DNA from: Sorex araneus
Lineage: Eukaryota; Chordata; Mammalia; Eulipotyphla; Soricidae
DNA: 64,000 nt
Direction of reading: 5' to 3'
Assembly: GCF_027595985.1 (NCBI RefSeq)
Contig: NC_073303.1
Location: 374,463,803 to 374,527,802, forward strand
This document shows positions 1 to 9,720 of the stretch, piece after piece. The notes beneath the pieces were generated by a model. The model did no database searches. It was not told the DNA's origin and saw nothing but the letters and a program-made list of their open reading frames with translations. The position numbers and the translations under genes were made by a program. Within the stretch, counting starts at the first letter, position 1; every line of letters starts with the position of its first letter.

Positions 1-890
1 TCAGAGGCCACACGAGAACAAACTCATCCTAAACTCAATGCCTCTAGTCCCTAGAAGCCTGATTTTGGACTTTTTATCCTTCAGAGCTCTGAGGAGTGTG
101 CTTCACAACCTGATTTGAATAATACATTGGTCCAAAGGATGATGCATCATTTGGGTCTTCCCCTATGTACATATATATTTTTTTGCTAAGCTTTGCAGTA
201 TAATAGTTATTTAAGTCTGAAGAACTTTATATCAATTTTTCAGCTGTCTTGTCATAGCCATTAAGATAAAATTCTGGGGAAATAAGAAATACAAAATATT
301 TTTTATGCTCCATACATTGAATACAGCATTTACACTGAAATCATACAAATCCTATCATTCTAACCAAGTCAGATCCGATTAAGAGAATTACTACTTGTGA
401 AGTGACTGCATTCAGAATAAAAGCTCAATCTGATTTTCGAAAATTATTTTACCTAAAAATCTTTTCCTTGCATGCCACACATATCTGTAAAACCTAGTAG
501 GATATTAAAAACAAGTGACAAATTGTCTTTATTTCAGAAAAGTTCACAGGAATCTTTAGTGCTCACTGGAGGCCGAGGGTTCGTATAGAGGCAGGGGATA
601 GTTTCTTCTTTTTCTCACCTCAGATTTCCACAGGAAGGCACTGTACCTCCTGTCCAAGTGCGTCCCTGGGCCCCTCCAGGACATAGTCTTGGGTGACCAA
701 CCAGGCCATCTTGGGACAAGGAGTCTTGTCTTCACACTGGTAGGATTCTTGCTCTTTCCTCCTTCAGGGAATTGGGAATCCCCAAATCCCACCAGTGCAA
801 GTATGCGAAACAGGCCACTCCTCTTTTTTCAATGACCAATGGAAAGAGGTGACATTTTTAGCCAGAACATCACGTTTTCAGTTTTTCTTG
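1..890. other. Unassigned AT-rich sequence
   Basis: No gene, RNA gene or recognisable SINE is visible. The open frame near 556-792 on the minus strand has no recognisable domain and I treat it as chance. Confidence 0.5.
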
Positions 891-892
891 AT

Positions 893-965
893 TGTTTGTT
901 TGAATGGTTGGTTGGTTGGTTGCTTGCTTGCTTGCTTGCTTGGTTGCTTGCTTGGTTGGTCGGTT
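893..965 (+). repeat. TTGG/TTGC-type microsatellite
   Basis: Interrupted tetranucleotide tract of ttgg and ttgc units. It creates artificial Leu/Trp-rich and Lys/Gln-rich open frames that should not be read as genes. Confidence 0.9.
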
Positions 966-1044
966 ATTTTTTGAGGGGACACTCAGGGTCCCCTGACAAA
1001 CTCTCAGTACACTATGAACAAGCCCAATGACAATGGATGACCTA

Positions 1045-1121
1045 CCTTCCTTCCTTCCTTCCTTCCTTCCTTCCTTCCTTCCTTCCTTCCTTCCTTCCTT
1101 CCTTCCTTCCTTCCTTCCTTC
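1045..1121 (+). repeat. (CCTT)n microsatellite, about 19 units
   Basis: Uninterrupted ccttccttcc array of about 77 bp. On the minus strand it is (AAGG)n and generates a spurious KEGR-repeat open frame. Confidence 0.97.
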
Positions 1122-1122
1122 T

Positions 1123-2455
1123 GTACTATCTCTCCACCCCCCCGGCTGGATGTTAAAAACATTAAAACATGCAGGCTGATTATACAATTCAGATTGGGTC
1201 TGAAGGCAGTCTGGATGGTGTGCAAACTCTGATACTCCGAGGGAGCTCATGGCCCAACTATTATCTAAAGCCACAGTTATTTGAAGAGACCCATTGACCA
1301 GATCCACCAGCTGCCCGGCAGCCCAGCCTGGCCCTGGGAAAGAACAGCAGACGGGAAAAGGTGATGGGTAGCACAGAACTGCTACTCAGGTCAACAGACT
1401 GAAGCCAGGCAGGACTGGGAGATGGTCACCCAGACCTCACCGTACCCAAGTATTGGACAAGAGAAGATTTCAGAGCCTTCTGCATCTCTGCCCACCCTTT
1501 TGCTTCAGCACTTCCACTTTCTCCTGCCCCTGCCCCTGCCCCTGCACTGAAGAAAGTAGAGAATTCACTTCCTGCTGGGCTGTGGTCTACAGATCCCAAA
1601 ATGAAGGGAGTCTGAGAGGATCCCCACTGCTCCGAGGAATTTTCTCTGTGCATCTGTACTGATGGAATGAACAAATGCGTGGCCACCATTTCATAGCGCC
1701 TCTATGCAGAACTGTTGTTGAAACTAAGGCTCTGGCAACGAAAGACCAAGCAGGAAATCCTTCATCATGTCATAGGAGCAAAAGCAAAGGAATGTTCAGG
1801 TCACATCAGTCAGCAGTGGCTAATAATCTGTTTCACTGGAATAAAGTAATATAGAGTAGCAGTTTATACTCTATGTGTATATATAGAAACATCCTATAAA
1901 ATGTGTATATGTTATAGTCACATATTATGTTACCATGCTGCATATGTATACATGCTTTAATATGATATATACTACTCACTTATATAATACACAGTTTATT
2001 ATAGTAGTACATTATGTATATGGCCAGATAAGAGTGAAGAATCAGCAACCTTCATCCTATTATATTTTCAATTATTCTGCATTGACTAAAACTTTAATAG
2101 CAATATGTTTTATTGAAAAGCTGCAAATAAATTTTTAAAAATAATGTTTGGAAACAGGGGTTACTAGAAGCTATTATGTGTCTATATGAAAATACAAAGG
2201 AAATTAAAAATACCTTTTGCTATATTACATATTGAAATCTTTTGGGTTTGTGCCTTGCGTTTTGGGGGATAGTTTATGGTTCTTTTTGGGGAGGAAGGGT
2301 TTGGGGGTGTTGTGTATTTCCACATAAGGTCCATATATCTTAATTTAATCTTGAGACTTGACATATTATATTGAATTTCAGTTGCTTCTGAGTAATGCCC
2401 AGTATGAGATTGGTGCATCGCTTTAGGAAATTGGGTAATTTTTTTCCAAGTGGTG
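1123..2455. other. Unassigned sequence with a short CCCCTG tract
   Basis: A small cctgcc/cccctg tandem tract lies near 1525-1546 and AT-rich sequence follows from about 1830. No gene-like signal is visible. Confidence 0.45.
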
Positions 2456-2636
2456 TAGCGCTGTCACACTGTCATCCTGATTTTCATTAATTTGCTCAAG
2501 CGGGCATCAGTAACGTCTCCATTGTGAGACTTATTACTGTTTTGGCATATCAAATACACCATGGGTAGTTTGCCAGGCTCTGCTCTATGGGCGGGATACT
2601 CTCGGTAGCTTGCCGAGCTCTCCGAGAGAGACAGAG
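2456..2636 (-). mobile_element. RTE-tailed shrew SINE, head-truncated
   Basis: Reverse complement of the RTE-tailed SINE. The tail (tttgctcaagcgggc...ccattgtgagactt) comes first on the plus strand, followed by the ggcatatc block and the ctccgagag block. The tRNA-like head is missing. Confidence 0.9.
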
Positions 2637-2639
2637 CCA

Positions 2640-3290
2640 GGTGGTGTGAAAATTTTAAATAAGTGGCATTTCAGCCCACTGCATTACATTTGGTGGTGTC
2701 ATGAATAAATGTGGAGAAAACAAAAATCTAAGGTATTTACATTTTTTTTAAGGACCAGTGTTTAATCTCTGAAACCTTTGAGGTAATTTCTAATATAGAA
2801 AATCAATCTTAAGCTATGTTGTACACATAACATTTTTATTTTAGGGTAATAAGCTTTTCATGAAGTAGACATTTAGCAGAGCTGAAAACTAATTCTTTTT
2901 TAAAATGGACTGAGAGGTTTGCCTAAATTTATCACACTAAATTAATAGCAAAAGTTAACATGCAATTAATTTTGAGCTGTGAGAGAGACCTGTCAGTGTC
3001 TGCCCCCTCCTTCCTCCTACATCCGCCCCAGGATTATTGTGATTTCTCATTTTAAACTTCTTCACAACATCCCACACTTTCTGACTTAGCACCACATGAG
3101 ACACATCCATTGGATTCCTCCACGTACCTTTCTAACGAATTCCTTTCCTTAGCGAATGATGCTGACCAACTCACCAGAGTCTCCAGCCCCAGGGGAACAG
3201 TAGATATCACCTCTGCCTTGAACAGACACCAGCTGTGTGCCACAAACTCCACTGTTGAACTTGTGATGCTTTGCAGAGCTTTGGCATGGC
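2640..3290. other. Unassigned sequence
   Basis: AT-rich host DNA with no recognisable element. Short open frames exist on both strands near 3050-3250 but have no domain signature. Confidence 0.4.
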
Positions 3291-3308
3291 CAGCATTTCT
3301 GATAGGTT

Positions 3309-3514
3309 TCTGTGATTGTTTTTGTTTGTTTGTTCGTTTGTTTTGCTTTTTGGGTCACATATTGACCACCTGGCAAGATACAGGGGTTACTCCTGGCTCT
3401 GCACTCAGGAATTACTTCTGGGGGTGCTCAGGGGACCATATGGGATGCTGAGAATCAAGCCAGGTCAGCCTCGTGCAAGGCAAACGCCCTCCCCGATGTA
3501 CTATCACTCCAGCC
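3309..3514 (-). mobile_element. A-tailed shrew SINE with 15-bp target-site duplication
   Basis: Minus-strand copy: a T-rich tail at the left, the gggtcaca...gcactcaggaatt body, and a tRNA-like head ending ctatcactccagcc. It is flanked by catttctgataggtt at 3294-3308 and 3515-3529, a perfect 15-bp duplication typical of L1-type target-primed insertion. Confidence 0.95.
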
Positions 3515-4210
3515 CATTTCTGATAGGTTAAATTGGGCTGTCTACAAATCTAGTCTATCTGGCTCTCTAAAGGGTTGGCAGTGCAGAGTGGGCAAGGATT
3601 GACTGTTGGGTGTATAGAAGTCCACACTGCCCTTCCTTACCAGAGAGCCCTGACGGGAAGACCACCCTTCATCTTGACCGGTCCAGGACTTCTTTGCTCT
3701 TGCCCAGATTTCTGTGCTCTCTGGCATGCCTCAATTCCTCCTCAGCACTGCTGCCTCACCTAGCATGCCTTCAGAGCCCTTTCGCCAGTGCTCATCATGG
3801 ACTCTAGACTTACCCCAACACGCAAGAGGCTCAAGGCTCTCCAGGATCAGGTCACAGTATTTGCAAAACCACCTCTCCTCTTTTCAAGAAATTTCCATGC
3901 CTCTACCCTGGTTATTAGCAAAGGTGGAAATAATAACACATGTTTGTCCACATCCCCAAACGTTATGGTCTTAGATAACTTTTCTCCTTTTCAGCAATTT
4001 CTGACTTCAAAATAAACCAACTCTCATGCTGTGATGGTCACTCACTCTGGTGATTTTTCCCTTGTCCAACTCCTAGACACATACTGTCTTTCCTGTCAAC
4101 TGTCTTCTAGCAAAGCTTTCTCATTGTAAGCACAATATTATATACAATATTAATGTGCATTTGGTACAACATGTAAATATCGAATGCATTATGACATACA
4201 TATATGTACA

Positions 4211-4372
4211 TTTTTGTTTTGGGGTCCACACCATCAGTGCTAAGGGCTTACAGCTTCATGTTCAGGGATCATCCCAGGGCTCAGGGGACCATACAGGGTG
4301 TTGGGGATTGAACCCAGGTCAGCTGCATGCAAGGTAAATACCCTAATTGCTGTACTACTGCTCCAACCCCTG
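4211..4372 (-). mobile_element. Old A-tailed SINE copy
   Basis: Diverged minus-strand SINE with ggggaccatac, gattgaacccaggtcagc and a final ctgctccaacccc. Divergence and the lack of a clear duplication suggest an older insertion. Confidence 0.8.
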
Positions 4373-5687
4373 TACTTTATTAGATTGTTAAGAGTAGAGA
4401 CTAATCCAAATAAATGTGTTAGTCATGATTGAAAACTAAGGTGATATATAAGCATATATTCAATCAGATGGTATTAGATTGAGATAAGTCTTCAATGATT
4501 AACACAAATTGTTAGATTGCCAGGTACCCAGAAATAAAATACGAAATTGTAAATCCCATGTAGAAATTATGTTGTTTTCATCTTAGATTTCACTTTGCTT
4601 AATGCACCACCATTTACTTAGAAATATTCCCAAGGCTTCTACTTACTAGCAAGTTCCTGAAACTATTTCATGCATAAACTCTCCCTTTCCTCTGCAGATC
4701 CTGTTTATCAGGACCATCCTAGCATCCGGAAACTAAATAATTGTCTCCATCATAAAACTGGGATCCATGCAGTCATTATAAATGTGGCGAAGAGGAACTT
4801 TGTAGGCAGGTAAAGGAAGCAGAGGCCCTGCAGACACTGGAGAATGGCAGTAAACGGTTATTTAGAAAAGAAGGTTCTAGAAGTCCAGAAGCTGAGACTT
4901 TTTTCCCATTTTCCCTCTTTGCCTATTTCATGCTTTCGTTGCCAAATTTGGCTCCTCCGTTTCCAGGGTCCTAGATTCTGGCCAGGCAGTGCTGGGAGGG
5001 GTTGGGTGAAATTCTCTGCAGTCTTTCAGTGGGATCGGAGCCTAAGGGTCAAGCATACCTTCCTGGCAGCAACAGGAAGCTGTTAGTTTGAGGAGAACCA
5101 TGAGGTGCCTGGTAGGTTTTCTCCAGGGTCGCGCCCCCTGGCAGTGCCTGTGAGGACGGGTGCGCTGGTAAACAAGAAATATCAGGGACAATCCATGAGC
5201 CTCGGACATACTCATTCCTGTCCCCTGCGTGTCAGCTGGTGGAGCGGGAGGAGCCTGAAGACTTCCCTTCTGGAAGCTCTAGCATGAGATTGAGGCCCTG
5301 GGGGGGAGCATGGCTTTGGGAGCTCAAGGCTGATGAGCACACATGTAGAGAACATGTGCATGGCAGGGAGAGCAGTGCCGAAGGCACCCAGAGGAAAAAC
5401 TATGGAACAATGTGCTGGAACAGTATGCCTTTACAGTTATTAGCCCTTGAGCCCAGAATATGTCAGGAATACTTACTGCAAACTCAAAGCATATTAGTGA
5501 ATGCTAATGATTGAGGAAACACGCACATATTACCGAGTACATTGAGAAGAGGAATTAATTATACCATAACCTATGGTATCCAGGGAAAAAAATCTGCATT
5601 TAAAAGAAATAATATAATTCAAATATCTCAGTAAAGAGTAAAGATAATGATGAAGGATTTCAAGGTTTATTTTAACAAAGTAAAGCT
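4373..5687. other. Unassigned sequence
   Basis: No gene or repeat that I can name. Chance open frames of 60-91 codons occur on the plus strand from 4844 to 5514, without domain signatures or convincing splice context. Confidence 0.4.
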
Positions 5688-5850
5688 AGGACCGAGGAGA
5701 TAGCTCAGGGTGTGCAAACCTTGTGTTGTCCAACACAGATTTAACCCGTGGCACTTCATGGCCCTGAAATCTTCCTGGGGGTGGCCCTGAAGACCCTGGG
5801 CACCACTGGGGTGGCCCTGGTTGTCCCTAGCAGGGAAGCATTTTTGTGTC
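5688..5850 (+). mobile_element. Possible ancient tRNA-derived SINE
   Basis: Starts with ggaccgaggagatagctcag, an A-box-like segment, and carries a degraded aacccgtgg stretch where a B box would lie. The body is imperfectly duplicated (ggtggccctg units). The family is uncertain. Confidence 0.35.
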
Positions 5851-6251
5851 ACCCAGATACTCTGGCCATAGCACTGAGCTCTCCAATCCAGCTGGCCAAG
5901 AATCTCAGGAGTGACCCCGGGCTAGGCCCTGGGGCCTGGCGTTCCATTCCTGCTGCCACCAGGTGTGACTCCTGCGGCACTGCCATGGGTACCCATGGCA
6001 CCACGACAAGCTGTGCAGTGTATGAACTCCAAGTACTGTAGCCAAAGTTGTGCGATCTGCAAGATTGTCCAACTGCAAGAGAACATCTCAACCCATTATG
6101 TAGAACACCACCGTCAAGCCTGCAGCTGCCCAAATGACCACAGAAAGCCATAAAGAAACAGGAAGGAGGAAAACCTTTTGTAAATAAACTAGCATCTATT
6201 AACATAGTGCCTCCAGCACTCGAAATAGTTTTCTACGTTTCATGTATTTCT

Positions 6252-6388
6252 GGGGCTGGAGCGATAGCACAGTGAGTAGGGCCCTTTGCCTTGCACGCAG
6301 CCGACCCGGATTCGATTCCCAGCATCCCATACGGTCCCCTGAGCACCACCAGGAGTAATTCCTGAGTGCATGAGCCAGGAGTAACCCT
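6252..6388 (+). mobile_element. A-type SINE monomer, 5' half of a SINE dimer
   Basis: ggggctggagcgatagcacag head with A box, ggattcgattcc B box and the A-class body (gagccaggagtaaccc), but no A-tail. It runs directly into a second SINE at 6389. The 11-bp duplication catgtatttct occurs at 6241-6251 and again only after the second monomer, so both moved together. Confidence 0.88.
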
Positions 6389-6624
6389 AATCCAGCTGGT
6401 AGGGTGTTTGCCTTCAACGTGGCCAACCCAGGTTTGATTCCTCCGTCCCTCTTGGAGAGTCCGGCAAGCTACCGAGAGTATCCCGCCCACACAGCAGAGC
6501 CTGGCAAGCTCCCCGTGGCGTATTCGATATGCCAAAATCAGTAACAAGTCTCACAATGGAGATGTTACTGGTGCCCGCTCGAGCAAATCTATGGACAATG
6601 GGACAGAGCAACAGTGCTATGGTG
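6389..6624 (+). mobile_element. RTE-tailed SINE monomer, 3' half of a SINE dimer
   Basis: Begins part-way into the tRNA-like head (agctggtagggtgtttgcc), then the ctccgtccctcttggagag middle and the RTE-derived tail (gttactggtgcccgctcgag). The shared 11-bp duplication follows at 6625-6635. Confidence 0.88.
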
Positions 6625-6635
6625 CATGTATTTCT

Positions 6636-7543
6636 ATTGCACCAACTTTAAAGGCCTGATAATGCAGTGCCAAAAATATTATTTCATTGCCCGGTTCAGG
6701 GAAAGCGTCTGGGCTGGGAGTTTGGGCGGTGGACTGTCTGAGCAGTACTTTCCCAGGGCTCTGTGCAGCTCGGTGCCCTGCGAAGTCACTCTCGCCTGCA
6801 CAGTCATGGGAAGCATTCAGGAAGTAATTCTGGCGTGTTCTGATAAGTACAGTATCTGAAAAGACTCCAGATAACAGTACTCCTGCTCTTTAAATAGGGA
6901 ACTAAAATATTTCCTCCTAAGCCTCTGTGACTTTCTAATATGCTTTGGCTTTCCAACACATATAAACTAAAAACTGTGTGTGTGCTGTGCTATTTCTGAG
7001 CTATAAATGTTGGGTTTGAAATGTGCGCATTAACTTTATGAAAGGTTGTGAGAAAAACGTGAACATATTATGCACAAGAGGAGTATTTCATATTCTGAAT
7101 GATAATGTTCCACAGGTTAAATATTATGGTTTGCTTCTCTTTTTATTATCTATTTACATAAATTGAAAGCTTAGGCTTCTATATCAATCTTGACATCCTT
7201 TTATGAAATACCTCATTTTCCTGTCTTTTGACTATTTTAGGCACCAAAAATATACAATCCTTGTGCGTGCACAATTGTTTGCATAAAGGAAATTCTGCAA
7301 TTCCTTTTGTTTCTAAAACTTCCATACTTGATACTTAATTTCCCTCCCCTGACACAGGGCCATTTCATTTAGTATATGTCCAGTGGCTAGGGCTATTAAC
7401 TTAGTAGTAGTCTTAGAGAGGAGATGAAAAGCTCCCAGCAGTGTTATAAGCTGATGCAATAACAGCTGGAGATGGCACACAGAATTTCTCTCTGATTCTA
7501 GTGATGATAAAACTCCATAAAAGATTTCCCCATCATATAACCC
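6636..7543. other. Unassigned AT-rich sequence
   Basis: No gene or repeat recognised. The short plus-strand frame at 6614-6859 overlaps the SINE end and has no recognisable domain. Confidence 0.4.
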
Positions 7544-7747
7544 TGTAGCACTGTCATCCAGCTGATCATCGATTTGCTCAAGCAGGCACCAAAAACATCT
7601 CGATTGTGAAACTTGTTGTTACTGTTTTTGGCATATCATATATGCCACGGGTAGCTTGCCCAGCTCTCTGAGAGAGACTGAGGAATCGAACCTGGGTCTG
7701 CCACATGCAAGGCAAATGCCCTACTGGCTGTGCTATTGCTCCAGTCC
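7544..7747 (-). mobile_element. RTE-tailed shrew SINE
   Basis: Minus-strand copy with the RTE tail at the left (tcatcgatttgctc) and the head at the right ending gctattgctccagtccc. Moderately diverged. Confidence 0.92.
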
Positions 7748-7749
7748 CT

Positions 7750-7828
7750 TTAGCACTGTAGCACTGTCATCCCCTTGTTCATCGATTTGCTCGAGCGGAC
7801 ACCAGTAACGTCTCTATTGTGAGACTTG
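7750..7828 (-). mobile_element. RTE-tail fragment of a SINE
   Basis: Only the tail is present: tagcactgtcatcc, atcgatttgctcgagcgg and ctattgtgagacttg. It abuts the SINE at 7544-7747 in the same orientation, again a SINE-on-SINE arrangement. Confidence 0.88.
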
Positions 7829-8239
7829 CCCTAGTCTAAAAAATTTCCAGATATTGCAATGATCACACAATTGTAAGAAATAGTTAAACAAAGGGTTTGT
7901 GATATAACTTCTGCACAATAGCAAGTTGACACAGGTTTGTCCTTTTTCTTGAAACAAGAGTTTATCACTTAACTTTTCTCGATGAATTATCCAAATACTT
8001 AACATCATATATTTGAAAGGTCAACTTGATCACTTCAAGTATGTTAATCATCTCTAACATTTCATTTGTACAATAAGCTTTTTAAAAACAAGACTTAGAA
8101 GTTTTCTGGTGCACTATTACTTTAGTCTTCTCATGCAACAGTGCAATGTACTTTCCACAGAAAAATCGAGAGCATGTTTTAAAATGAGAATTGCAGGTAA
8201 AAATCAGTGCTTGTTCCACACCATTTTTATTTAAAAATG

Positions 8240-8400
8240 CACTCTAAAATCAAAAACAATAAAGATATATGATACATCTAGTGGGATATCCATACAATAG
8301 GATAGCACACAGTATTAAAGAAATAAGCATTTTGTCATGGAAAGATATTTGAATCATAATGCATAAAATGCTGATGAATAGAAAACACCAGCCAATGAAA
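8240..8400 (+). mobile_element. Old L1 3'-region fragment
   Basis: Resembles the sense strand of old mammalian L1 3' ends: indexed by ggatatccatacaataggatagcacacagtattaaag followed by an attgaatcataatgc-like stretch. Strongly diverged and flanked by unassigned AT-rich DNA. Confidence 0.45.
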
Positions 8401-8699
8401 ATTTGGGAATACTGAGATTTTGTGAAGTGTAAAACTTATTGAATTGCTCAAAAATATTTTTAAACGGGGTCAGTAATTTTTGAATGGTAAATGTTGAACG
8501 TTTCTGTTGTGTGGGCATCATGTTTAGCAACGATCTCCTAGAATCAGCAACCCGAAATATATGGCACCTGATGGGATGCTTCTAGAACGCAACATTCCTC
8601 CTGGGTCCTGACCCGGAGCCTGTTACGGTGAAGCACCAGCTCAGCCCAAAGGGTGGAACAGAGCGACCTCGAGTATATCCAGTGTCAAGGTCGCCAGCA

Positions 8700-8870
8700 G
8701 CCAGGCCACGCTGGTGACGTCACAATGAAAGGGCGCTGACAAACGCAGCAGCTCACGCCTCCGTGCTGGCTCTGCCAACACGTGACGTCATGGCTCACGG
8801 GAAAAGGAAAAACAGCAAAATCCCGCCTAGAGCCCTAGAAGCAGAGAGGACACGTGCTCTCGGGTGCCGG
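8700..8870. promoter_or_regulatory. Putative CRE/E-box regulatory cluster
   Basis: Two perfect palindromic cAMP-response elements tgacgtca at 8715-8722 and 8783-8790, 68 bp apart. The second overlaps an E-box to give cacgtgacgtca, and another cacgtg lies near 8850. CpG density is higher here than in the flanks. Together these resemble a CREB/ATF- and bHLH-bound promoter or enhancer. No exon is recognised beside it, so the target is unknown. Confidence 0.4.
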
Positions 8871-9295
8871 GATGGTTCCGGCTGCTGAGCTTGGACGGGC
8901 CAAGGCCGGGCCTGGGCCAGAAGTGTGCAGGGGGGAGGAGCAGCTGTCTCTGAGCCCGGCCCTGGGAAAGCGAAATCTGGTCTCCACTTCCCGCAGTTCT
9001 TTGTTTGTTTGAACTTGTCAAAGTTAAATGTAAATAAGATGAATGCCAAGCAAGCTTGGTTTTCTAGTTTTATAATGAGAGATAAAGTATATTCAATCCT
9101 ACTGGGAGTTTGCTTTCCTCCTGTACCACCTTTGCTCAGGAACTCCCAGGGCTAATGTTCTTGCTCACAATCCCTAAACCAGTCATGTTCTCAGCCGGCG
9201 TCTCTCCAGGCTGCTCTTCAGCTGGATCCTGCACTCCTGCTTCTCTAGGCTTCCTCTCGTCCCTTCTCTTCTAGCACCAGTGAAAGAGAGTGCCT
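8871..9295. other. Moderately GC-rich unassigned sequence
   Basis: Open frames of 64-84 codons occur on both strands with no domain signature. This could be a first exon or promoter-proximal DNA next to the CRE cluster, but nothing proves it. Confidence 0.3.
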
Positions 9296-9720
9296 CGGTT
9301 TCCCCTTGCCAGTGAGAGAGGAAGCCACAGTCTCCTCTCTCCCGATGTCCCGCCTCGCCCCAGTGAACCTGATACACAAGCCACCGCCCAAAGTTCTGCC
9401 TCAGCATTCCTGGGCTTCCCTGGACGTTAGGCTCACAAGGAAACTAAACTACTGGGCAGTCCTGGAACCTAGGGTGGCGGGAAAGCCGAGACCACTGGCA
9501 ACTAGGCCTGGAGAGTCGCTTCCCTTTGCCAGAGAAGATGGAAGTCACCGTTTCCCCCGGCCTCTTCCCCCCCCCCACTGACCTGACACATTTCATTCCC
9601 AAAGTCCTGCCCCTATGGTCAGGGATTTCCAGGACCAGAAAACTCTGTTCTGGAATCTAGGCTGAGAGGGAGACTAAGAGAAGGGCCAAAACTGCCCAGA
9701 GAGATTTAGACCAGCTGGAC
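9296..9720 (+). repeat. Diverged tandem duplication, units about 200-220 bp
   Basis: Unit 1 starts near 9296 (ggtttccccttgccag, then gaacctgatacacaagcc, then cctggacgttaggctcac). Unit 2 starts near 9521 (gcttccctttgccagag, then ctgacctgacacatttc, then ctggaatctaggctgagag). Matching blocks occur in the same order with substitutions and small gaps. Confidence 0.5.

Noticed and set aside
870-1307. 145-codon frame with KEGR repeats
   Set aside because: Translation of the (CCTT)n microsatellite.
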